From the NCBI GenBank assembly GCA_045614365.1, contig JAZLCV010000024.1, positions 1-21,443 of the forward strand: 21,443 bases of DNA. Direction: 5' to 3'. Numbering within the stretch: position 1 is the first letter of the stretch; each line of letters begins with the position of its first letter. The notes beneath the pieces were generated by a model. The model was not told where the DNA came from and searched no databases. It was given only the letters and a program-made list of their open reading frames with translations. Shown piece after piece: positions 15,024-21,443 of the stretch. The position numbers and the translations under genes are program-made. The stretch comes from SIG480 sp045614365. Its GTDB lineage: Bacteria; Bacillota; Clostridia; Oscillospirales; JAAYXM01.

Positions 15024-17522
15024 ATGAAAAGAATTATTTCAAAGCGATTCCTATCCATGGCATTGGCAATTATTATGGTTGCCGCACTTATCCCCAGCAC
15101 CGCCTTCGCAGCAGTAGGTGACGAACCTGCAAATTATAATTATGTGTTTAACTTGGATGCACATGGAGTCACCGGAGTAAGCAGTGGATTGAAATCCGGA
15201 AACCATAGTATTGACAAGATGGTGGAAGGAAGCGAATCCTCGCCGTGGGGATTTGTCAATGTGTACAACATTGGTATTGCTACATTACGTGCGACGTACC
15301 TGAGCTTGGCGATAGGAGATGCGGATAACGAGGGAGTTGCATTTGCTCCGGGGGTAAGCACCGAGGATGTACATGGGAAGCGTACAGCGCTTGCATTTGA
15401 GATTTCCGCTTCAGCGGGCACTTATGATGCAAAGCTTTCGGTGAATCCGCAGACAACTGCAACTGAGCTTGAGGTATACCTTGTTCCAAAAAGCAAATAT
15501 GAATTTTCGGTGTATGACGGGACTAATTCGGAAACTTTCTATAGTAACGTAGAGGCTATGAGCGCAAACTACCGTATAGGTAAGGTTGATTTGTACGGCG
15601 AAAATGCAGAGAACACAGATCTCTATATCGGTCGTGTAAAGCTTACTGAAGAGGACTATTATCTCGTTTTTGTCCCGTGCGGAGTAAATACAAAAGCTGT
15701 ACAAGACAACCAGAGTAGATGGATAATGCAGCCCACCGGCTTTAAGCTTGACGGAGTTATTGAAAATACAGCTGAGCAGCAAGATGTAAGCGATGAGATT
15801 TCAACAGCGAAACAAAGTTGTAACTGGTGGTCGTATTCTAGGTATTTCAGAACGACAGTGACAGAAGGTGTCTTGACAGCGTATAATGCAGACACTTATT
15901 CATACGGAAATACTTCTGACAAAATTCCGATGGTTATAATGAAATTTAAGGCAGATAAAACAGGCAAATATAACCTGCAATTAAAAACTAATGCAAATGG
16001 CATTTCAATCAAACCGTTCGCTGCAGCACCTCTTGTAAGCTATGCAAAGTATGATGAAACATTCGCAACAAACATGGAAAGTGCACAAGAGGAAATAGGA
16101 GTGAAGGACAGCTATAACGTAACAAGCGATTCCTTTGCGGAGTTCACGAAGCTTGATGAATATGGCTCATTGGGACATTTTAATTTCTCAAGCATATCCG
16201 AAGCGGATACATATTACAATGTGAAAGTAGATGACACAAGCAATTTGGAAAACGCAGTGTTAAATCTTGTAGAGGGAGAAGAATATTTCCTTGCATTCTC
16301 ACTTGACGAAGCGTCCATTACGCTCGCAGGTGGAACAGTCGGTAACGGGGTGTATACAAGTGGCGGAGCCAAGGGAAACGAGGTTGTCACAGTCCAGACT
16401 GGAAAAACAAAAAATGCATATCAGGCCTTCATCATCTCGGGCATAAATCTCGTTCCGGTTGCTGACGAGTATGCAGACGCATACAAAGCCGACCGCAAGC
16501 TTTACGACGAACTGACAAGCGTTACGGCAGAAAATAACAGCACAAACACACTCACCGGATATTCTTCCAACGCGATTGTTACCGTTGTTGCACAGGAAAT
16601 CGCAACGGGTGAGAGTGTAGCAACTGACGTTGTAAACAAAAACGTAGGTGTAAACACAGAATATAAGCCAAGCGCACCGTCGGTCGGTGATGATTATGAG
16701 TTCATGTACTGGGCAGTCGGGCTTGGTGCAAATCGCAAGATTGTGTCTTTCGATAAAGATGAATATTCCTTCAATGTAGCACCCGGAAGAAATCTGGTCT
16801 ACGCAGTATACAGAAAGACGAATAACGACACAAAATATGCATTCTTCTTTGACGGAAGCAAAACCGTTATGGGAAAGAAAGAGATTTCGGGTGGCAGTGT
16901 AACGTTGCCGGCACTTCCCGGTGCAATGCCTGCCTTTGGCAATCCGACAGGCTGGAAGTACACCGCTGAAGATGATGAAGTGGCATTGTCGGCAGGTGCG
17001 GAAGTGGTCGACCTTACGGATGATACCTTCTTCGTTGCAGATTATAACGGTAAGAAAACGGTCACGGTAACGATAGACGGAAAAGAGTATGATTTCACTT
17101 ACGGAGAAGATGTAAAGCTCGGCGATTATGCATCGGTCCGCGAGAATAAAAGCGGTGAAAACGTATTCAACTATTGGAAGAAGGGCGATGAGATCATCTC
17201 CTTTAAGCCGAATTACACCTTTAAGGCATATGAGGATTGCACTCTTACTTCAACCTATGCAAAGTACGAGCCGCTCAATAAGACAGTAAGACGCATTTTG
17301 TTGTCGACTGATGCAACGACCGGAATAACCTTTGCGGAGTTTATCGGTCTTGACAACGCAATTGAGAAGGGAATTCTTTTCGGTACTGATTATGTAAATG
17401 CAGAAACGAAAGCAGTTATGCAGACGGATGCAAATATTTTCTCGGTAGTTAACGAAACAGGAAAAACAGCTGTTGGTTATGCTATCCTTAGTGACGGGAA
17501 AATAGTTTATTCAGACAGATAA
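15024..17522 (+). CDS. Secreted modular protein of unknown function
   Basis: 832 residues from the ATG at 15024 (GGAGG at 15012-15016; the frame starting at 14985 lacks a ribosome site and would bury the signal peptide). Signal peptide M-K-R-I-I-S-K-R then a hydrophobic core, with likely cleavage at T-A-F-A (about 29). Two related beta-sandwich-like modules follow, about 30-250 and 255-480. Each has a strand ending in A/T-G-x-Y-x, a later R/L-G-x-V/F-x-L/F strand, and an L-x-E-x-x-Y-Y/F-L-x-F strand. Two InlB B-repeat-like segments (F-x-Y-W...x-Y) lie at about 560-615 and 690-750. The C-terminal 80 residues form a small domain. No catalytic motif, SLH or LPXTG anchor is visible. Its place behind the surface lyase suggests glycan binding or display, but that is inference. 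I do not recognise a named family for the whole protein. Confidence 0.75.
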   Translation: MKRIISKRFLSMALAIIMVAALIPSTAFAAVGDEPANYNYVFNLDAHGVTGVSSGLKSGNHSIDKMVEGSESSPWGFVNVYNIGIATLRATYLSLAIGDADNEGVAFAPGVSTEDVHGKRTALAFEISASAGTYDAKLSVNPQTTATELEVYLVPKSKYEFSVYDGTNSETFYSNVEAMSANYRIGKVDLYGENAENTDLYIGRVKLTEEDYYLVFVPCGVNTKAVQDNQSRWIMQPTGFKLDGVIENTAEQQDVSDEISTAKQSCNWWSYSRYFRTTVTEGVLTAYNADTYSYGNTSDKIPMVIMKFKADKTGKYNLQLKTNANGISIKPFAAAPLVSYAKYDETFATNMESAQEEIGVKDSYNVTSDSFAEFTKLDEYGSLGHFNFSSISEADTYYNVKVDDTSNLENAVLNLVEGEEYFLAFSLDEASITLAGGTVGNGVYTSGGAKGNEVVTVQTGKTKNAYQAFIISGINLVPVADEYADAYKADRKLYDELTSVTAENNSTNTLTGYSSNAIVTVVAQEIATGESVATDVVNKNVGVNTEYKPSAPSVGDDYEFMYWAVGLGANRKIVSFDKDEYSFNVAPGRNLVYAVYRKTNNDTKYAFFFDGSKTVMGKKEISGGSVTLPALPGAMPAFGNPTGWKYTAEDDEVALSAGAEVVDLTDDTFFVADYNGKKTVTVTIDGKEYDFTYGEDVKLGDYASVRENKSGENVFNYWKKGDEIISFKPNYTFKAYEDCTLTSTYAKYEPLNKTVRRILLSTDATTGITFAEFIGLDNAIEKGILFGTDYVNAETKAVMQTDANIFSVVNETGKTAVGYAILSDGKIVYSDR

Positions 17523-17538
17523 CAGACTAAAGCACAAA

Positions 17539-17572
17539 GCAAAAAATCCGGAAATTTTTCCGGATTTTTTGC
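17539..17572. terminator. Strong bidirectional intrinsic terminator
   Basis: GCAAAAAATCCGGAAA and its reverse complement TTTCCGGATTTTTTGC form a near-continuous palindrome around TT. It gives an A-tract, a GC core TCCGGAAA/TTTCCGGA and a T6 tract on either strand. It should separate the secreted protein gene from the GH20 gene, at least partly. Confidence 0.88.
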
Positions 17573-17614
17573 ACCGATACATTATTTATGGAACATTTAC
17601 GGAGGATGCGATAT

Positions 17615-19393
17615 ATGGATTTGAAAAAGCTTGTTTTTGATATTGTCAATTGCGATTGGCAGGGAAAAATTAAAGAAATTTCATGTGATGGATTGTATGT
17701 AAAATATAATGGAACAGAAGCGGTCGTCGGTGGCAACACCATCCCTGCAAAAGCACGTGCATATATGCTTCTTGCAAAAGGAATTTCCGAGGGAAAGCCC
17801 GAATTTGAAATCACGCAGAGCGCGTCCTTTGATGAATGCGGAGCAATGCTTGACGTTTCCTTCGGCTGCCCGCTGAAGGTTTCTTCAATCAAAAAATATC
17901 TCGAATATATGGCGGCTTTTGGGATGAATCTTCTTATGCTGTATACCGAGGATATGTATGAGGTTGATGGATATCCTCACTTCGGCTATATGCGCGGAAG
18001 ATATTCTGTTTCGGAGCTTCGCGAAGTTGATGATTATGCAGCTTCTCTTGGGATTGAGGTTGTTCCGTGTATGCAGACGTTCGGGCATCTCGGTAAATTT
18101 CTCCGATACTCCGCCCATGCAAATATAGCAGAAAATGCCACTGTTCTTCTCCCCGGAGAGGAAGAGACCTACAAATTTATCGAAGCATGCATTAAAACGT
18201 GCAGACAAGCTTTCAGATCAAAGCGTATACATATCGGTTGTGACGAGACCCGCGGATTGGGGCTGGGGAAGACCTTTGCGCGCAGTGGCTCATGCGACCG
18301 CGCCGGGATTTTTAAAATCTTCAACGAGCATGTTGTGCAGGTCACGGAAATATGCAAAAAATATGATTTCCACCCCATGATGTGGAGTGATATGTATTTT
18401 TCTATCGCCGCTCCGGGTAAAGGAACATATGATACGGAGATTGAGGTTCCGCAGTATGCGATAGACTCAATGCCTGATGCGGATATGGTTTTCTGGGATT
18501 ACTACCACGAAGATAACGATTTTTACCGAATCAACATTGAAGCGCATAAGAAATTTAACCGCAAGTGCATCTTTGCAGGCGGAATATGGACGTGGAACGG
18601 CTTTGTCCCGAATTTCCGTTACACCTATGATACCGTAAAGCCTGCCCTTGAGGAGTGTCTCCGCGGCGGAGTAAAATCCGTTTTTGGAACTGCATGGGCA
18701 TACTCTGATATAAATCATATGCAAGCTCTTTTCTGCCTTGCAATGTATTCGGAATACTGCTGGCGTGGGCTTGACTGCACGCGGGATGATATCAATTCTG
18801 TCGGAGAATTTGTAAGCAAAACTTCTTTTGAGCTTACAGAAGCTATAAGTGACTTTTTCTGCGGACTTGTCGGCGACTTCAATATTGGAAAGCTTGTTCT
18901 TTTCAGCGATCCGCTTATAAATCTTCTTTGCTATGATTATGATTTGCCAGCATATGAAAAGTGCTTTGCTCATTCTCTTGAAATTTTTGAGAAATATCCA
19001 AACGCCCCGCATATTGACTATTACAAGGCACTCTTCCGCGCAGTCCGCTCAAAGGTCCGGTTGCAGCGAACCCTGCGTGATAACTACAAGGCAGGAAACA
19101 GAGCGTGGCTTTCGGATTTTGCGGACGTGACGGTGCCGAGGATGATCAGTGAATTTAAAGCGCTTTCCGTTCTTTTCGATGAGCTTTGGCATAACGATCA
19201 GAAGACCTTCGGCTTTGAAAAAACCGCAAACGATTTTGCCGCAGCTATTGCAAGAATCGAATATGCCGGCAGGCAGGTGAAGCGCTATCTTAACGGTGAA
19301 ATATCCGAAATTGAGGCGCTTGAAGAAGAACCGCTCCGTGGTGAAAAACAACAGTTTTTGCCGGTTGAACGAGTTATGAATACCCTTGCATAA
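17615..19393 (+). CDS. GH20 family exo-beta-N-acetylhexosaminidase-like enzyme, cytoplasmic
   Basis: 592 residues from ATG 17615 (GGAGG at 17601-17605). An N-terminal alpha/beta domain is followed by a TIM barrel. H-I-G-C-D-E carries the Asp210-Glu211 pair of substrate-assisted GH20 catalysis. Other barrel motifs resemble the intracellular pneumococcal GH20C type: L-Y-T-E-D-M-Y, P-C-M-Q-T-F-G-H-L, M-M-W-S-D-M, F-W-D-Y-Y and A-G-G-I-W-T-W-N-G-F. A helical C-terminal domain ends the protein. It should release terminal beta-linked GlcNAc or GalNAc. There is no signal peptide. One deviation: the barrel-end motif usually W-G-D-[ND]-G is A-W-A-Y-S-D here (W361-D365), which may change sugar recognition. 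It lies behind a terminator and 32 nt before the NamZ-like gene, so these two form their own unit. Confidence 0.87.
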   Translation: MDLKKLVFDIVNCDWQGKIKEISCDGLYVKYNGTEAVVGGNTIPAKARAYMLLAKGISEGKPEFEITQSASFDECGAMLDVSFGCPLKVSSIKKYLEYMAAFGMNLLMLYTEDMYEVDGYPHFGYMRGRYSVSELREVDDYAASLGIEVVPCMQTFGHLGKFLRYSAHANIAENATVLLPGEEETYKFIEACIKTCRQAFRSKRIHIGCDETRGLGLGKTFARSGSCDRAGIFKIFNEHVVQVTEICKKYDFHPMMWSDMYFSIAAPGKGTYDTEIEVPQYAIDSMPDADMVFWDYYHEDNDFYRINIEAHKKFNRKCIFAGGIWTWNGFVPNFRYTYDTVKPALEECLRGGVKSVFGTAWAYSDINHMQALFCLAMYSEYCWRGLDCTRDDINSVGEFVSKTSFELTEAISDFFCGLVGDFNIGKLVLFSDPLINLLCYDYDLPAYEKCFAHSLEIFEKYPNAPHIDYYKALFRAVRSKVRLQRTLRDNYKAGNRAWLSDFADVTVPRMISEFKALSVLFDELWHNDQKTFGFEKTANDFAAAIARIEYAGRQVKRYLNGEISEIEALEEEPLRGEKQQFLPVERVMNTLA

Positions 19394-19405
19394 ATGTTAT
19401 AATTG
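19392..19405 (+). promoter_or_regulatory. Possible internal extended -10 promoter before the NamZ-like gene
   Basis: The 14-mer AAATGTTATAATTG is identical to the promoter element at 4170-4183, with TG-T-TATAAT (TATAAT at 19398-19403). It overlaps the GH20 stop codon and lies just before the ribosome site GGAAAGG (19411-19417). No clear -35 box is seen, so activity is uncertain. Confidence 0.35.
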
Positions 19406-19425
19406 ATTAAGGAAAGGTAGAAAAA

Positions 19426-20604
19426 ATGAACAAGTGGAAAAAAGGTGCAGTTACGCTTGCGTGTGACGAGTTGTATGAACGCATAAAAGGCAAAAAAATA
19501 GGACTTATGGTGAACACAACAGCAATAGACAATGAAGGAAATCTTCTCATTGATGCAATAGTGGACAGCGGCGTTGCACAGGTTGAGTTTTTCTTTGGTA
19601 TGGAACACGGAGTTCGCGGCAATCTCTATGCAGGTGGCGGAGATTCTGATCCGGTTGATGCGAAAACAGGCGTAAAGATAGTAAGCCTTTATAAATATCC
19701 GCGTCTTCAGCCACCGGTCGAGTGGGTGGAAAAGGTTGATGCAATTGTGTTCAGCGCACAGGATGTAGGTGTGCGCCACTGGACATACACTCCTTGGATG
19801 ATGCTGCTTATCGAGACTTGCGCAAAAACGGGGTGTGAGGTGATTATCCTTGACCGTCCGAATCCTATCCGTGGTGACATAATTGAGGGCGCACCGGCAG
19901 AGGAAAAGTATGTGGGTAAGCATCTTCTTTCCGGATTTGCGTATCCGATCCGCCATGGAATGACGATAGGTGAGCTTGCGCTTATGTATAATGATGTTAA
20001 AAATGTCGGCGCGAAGGTTACTGTTCTCAAAATGCAGGGGTGGAAGCGTGATATGTGGTATGACGAAACCGGGCTTGTGTGGGTTCCGGGAAGTCCTAAT
20101 ATGCCGGATACAGATTCTCCGCTTTTCTTTGCAGCAACGGGACTTTTGCAATCGTCAAACTTTTCGCTCGGAATTGGAACGACAACACCGTTTGAATTTG
20201 TAGGTGATCCGAGTTTTGACGGAGAAGCACTGGCACGCGAACTAAATTCGAGAGATATTTCGGGAATTTATTTTATTCAGAAATACTATATGGCGATGAC
20301 CTATCTGAAACCGCAGGAGGGAAATGGGCGTGAGCTTGTGCTGTGTAACGGCGTGTATATGGTTATAAACGACCGTGACGCATGGCGCCCGGTCCAAACT
20401 CAGCTTCATATCATAGATGCGCTTGCAAAGCTTTTTCCGGATAAGGTGAATTTTGAGTATGAGCATCATGCACGTGGGCGAATGTGCACGGATGCAATCT
20501 GTGATGCGCTTAAAGCTGGAAAAAGCGTTCTTCCGATCGCGGAAGAATGGAAGCAGGGCGCCGAAGAGTTTGAAAAAGCAAGAGAAAAGTATTTGTTATA
20601 TTAA
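19426..20604 (+). CDS. GH171 (DUF1343) NamZ-like exo-beta-N-acetylmuramidase family protein, cytoplasmic
   Basis: 392 residues, about the size of the mature family members, without a signal peptide. Start ATG 19426, with GGAAAGG 8 nt upstream. Family motifs in order: G-M-E-H-G-V-R-G with the probable catalytic Glu60; Q-D-V-G-V-R-H-W-T-Y; L-D-R-P-N-P-I-R-G; S-P-N-M-P; and G-T-T-T-P-F-E (251-257). Characterised members release MurNAc from peptidoglycan fragments. Here several normally conserved residues differ from the consensus as I remember it: L-L-E-G-T-N is L-L-Q-S-S-N (Q242), and G-R-G-T-T-R-P-F is G-I-G-T-T-T-P-F (I250, T254). Specificity may therefore have shifted away from MurNAc. Coupled with GH20, it probably removes sugars sequentially from the same imported oligosaccharide. 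Family call is firm; substrate is open. Confidence 0.85.
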   Translation: MNKWKKGAVTLACDELYERIKGKKIGLMVNTTAIDNEGNLLIDAIVDSGVAQVEFFFGMEHGVRGNLYAGGGDSDPVDAKTGVKIVSLYKYPRLQPPVEWVEKVDAIVFSAQDVGVRHWTYTPWMMLLIETCAKTGCEVIILDRPNPIRGDIIEGAPAEEKYVGKHLLSGFAYPIRHGMTIGELALMYNDVKNVGAKVTVLKMQGWKRDMWYDETGLVWVPGSPNMPDTDSPLFFAATGLLQSSNFSLGIGTTTPFEFVGDPSFDGEALARELNSRDISGIYFIQKYYMAMTYLKPQEGNGRELVLCNGVYMVINDRDAWRPVQTQLHIIDALAKLFPDKVNFEYEHHARGRMCTDAICDALKAGKSVLPIAEEWKQGAEEFEKAREKYLLY

Positions 20605-20610
20605 TTAAAT

Positions 20611-20668
20611 AAAAAACGTTACCGCCCTACGGCGTTTCCGTAAGGCGGTAATTTGTTGTACGTTTTTA
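20611..20668. terminator. Bidirectional terminator between the NamZ-like gene and the last GH39 gene
   Basis: TTACCGCC-C-TACGG (20619-20632) and CCGTA-A-GGCGGTAA (20638-20651) form a 13-bp stem interrupted by one C/A mismatch, with a 5-nt loop. Plus side ends in TTTGTTGTACGTTTTT; minus side ends in CGTTTTTT. The T-tract overlaps the stop codon of the minus-strand gene. It shares its left arm with 1074-1095. Confidence 0.85.
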
Positions 20669-21443
20669 CATGGGCATAAGCTCGAGAAGAACAACGGCGT
20701 TGTTTTCCATTGTAAGTGTGAGCGTATTGTTTTCGGGAGAAACTGTGCCTGCGTCTTCTGCTTGGAGTGCACCTGCACGTCTTATTTCTTCCTTGATTTC
20801 TTCGCTTGCATCCTGCGGACGACCAAGCTCACAAAACTTGGTGTAGCAGTTTGCGTGTGTTTTGTCGATGACGTATTTGGTAACCTTGTATTCCTTATCA
20901 AGTCCTTCGAAAACAGTGTCAAAGGTCATTGCGGGAAGGTCAACGGTAAACGTCGGATCTGCATAGCAGAGAAGCGCAGAAATATGTCCGTCTGATGTAT
21001 GACGTGAGGGCATAATGGAAACGCGCTCTTCCTGGAGGTCAACGTAGTGGCAGAGCTTTTCATCACCGAGCTTGTTTGCAAGAACGTGTGCATTGAAAAT
21101 CGGCTTCGGATAAAAGCTCTTTGAGAAGAAGTTGCGGTGTCCCATAAGGTCCTCTGTAAGGTCGTGCTGACCGGAAAGGCATATCATGAGAAGATCCTGG
21201 TCGATGATTGATTCATCGTAATATGTGAGAAGCTTTGCATAGTATGCCGAATAAAGCTCGTTCTCACGGAACTCAAACATCGGACACTTGTCCATACCGT
21301 AGTATCCGTCCGTTGCACCGCCCCACTCATCACAGATAAACGGAATGTCCTTAAATCCGCACATATCCGCAATCTTCTTAACCGTAAGCGTGTTCGGATA
21401 AGAGTCATATGCATTAAGCGGGCGTATTCCTGCGTTTGCCGCG
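20666..21443 (-). CDS. GH39-type glycoside hydrolase, C-terminal part, cut by window edge
   Basis: The open frame runs from the right edge to TAA at 20668-20666. About 258 residues are visible, beginning A-N-A-G-I-R-P-L-N-A-Y. C-G-F-K-D-I-P-F-I-C-D-E-W aligns with the nucleophile strand of the GH39 gene at 1282 (C-G-F-E-G-I-E-M-I-S-D-E-W), so its Glu is the nucleophile. L-M-I-C-L-S-G-Q-H and C-x-E-L-G-R-P are shared with that paralogue, but overall identity looks only moderate, so this is an old duplication or separate acquisition. The C-terminal sandwich domain is complete. The acid/base half, start and promoter lie outside the window. An internal ATG at 21364 is not a start, because homology continues upstream. 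It is convergent with the NamZ-like gene. Confidence 0.82.
   Translation of the reverse strand, partial: AANAGIRPLNAYDSYPNTLTVKKIADMCGFKDIPFICDEWGGATDGYYGMDKCPMFEFRENELYSAYYAKLLTYYDESIIDQDLLMICLSGQHDLTEDLMGHRNFFSKSFYPKPIFNAHVLANKLGDEKLCHYVDLQEERVSIMPSRHTSDGHISALLCYADPTFTVDLPAMTFDTVFEGLDKEYKVTKYVIDKTHANCYTKFCELGRPQDASEEIKEEIRRAGALQAEDAGTVSPENNTLTLTMENNAVVLLELMPM

Noticed and set aside
17569..17600. Promoter for GH20 directly behind the terminator
   Set aside because: TTGCAC is present, but no acceptable -10 box lies 16-18 nt downstream. Read-through or a weak promoter cannot be told apart by eye.
19285..20151. 288-codon open frame on the minus strand
   Set aside because: It lies opposite the well-supported GH20 and NamZ-like genes. 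Its Cys/His/Arg-rich composition resembles antisense of codon-biased genes, and it lacks a ribosome site.
20666..21364. Complete small gene starting at ATG 21364
   Set aside because: The frame stays open to the window edge and the upstream residues continue the GH39 alignment, so this is the 3' part of a larger gene.

Overview
The window reads as a chromosomal segment of a spore-forming Clostridia-class Firmicute, probably from an anaerobic gut- or rumen-type habitat. The evidence is the dipicolinate synthase genes dpaA/dpaB (spore core DPA), strong AGGAGG-type ribosome sites, TTG starts, SLH-anchored secreted proteins, and a bipartite G-rich palindromic repeat of a kind I remember from Oscillospirales-like genomes (recall, not a search). 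No tRNA, rRNA, CRISPR array, transposase or transporter gene is visible.

Layout. Positions 1-994 (minus) hold the start of dpaB and all of dpaA, which are probably unrelated to the rest. The remainder is a carbohydrate-degradation locus. It opens with a GH39-type glycosidase (1282-2844, plus) that has a textbook sigma-A promoter and a leader palindrome. Two strong hairpin terminators (2867-2965) separate it from a convergent AraC-family regulator (3090-4025, minus). The regulator is divergent from the main gene row, across a 222-nt region with a promoter on each strand. The row reads: GH39/clan GH-A glycosidase (4248-5561), PHP-domain CehA/McbA-type metallohydrolase with an Ig-like and a discoidin-like domain (5614-7398), giant SLH-anchored heparinase II/III-like polysaccharide lyase (7468-14871), secreted modular protein of unknown function (15024-17522), terminator, GH20 hexosaminidase (17615-19393), GH171/DUF1343 NamZ-like enzyme (19426-20604), terminator. 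A third GH39-type gene enters from the right end on the minus strand (20666-21443, partial).

How it may work together (inference). The lyase and the secreted modular protein carry signal peptides and act outside, the lyase fixed to the wall by three SLH repeats. All three GH39-like enzymes, the PHP protein, GH20 and NamZ-like enzyme lack signal peptides and should act in the cytoplasm on imported oligosaccharides. The enzyme mix (heparinase-fold lyase, GH39 including iduronidase/xylosidase-type enzymes, hexosaminidase, NamZ-like) points to a uronate- and hexosamine-containing glycan: a glycosaminoglycan, a microbial exopolysaccharide or wall-derived material. The substrate cannot be fixed from sequence alone. 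The cupin-AraC protein is the likely sugar-responsive regulator.

The most unusual items are: two copies of a palindromic repeat in the 3' end of the lyase gene, one read through in frame and one supplying the stop codon; a recurring uncharacterised beta-sandwich-like module in the two secreted proteins; a PHP hydrolase with extracellular-type domains but no export signal; and a NamZ-like protein with substitutions in motifs normally conserved in the family.
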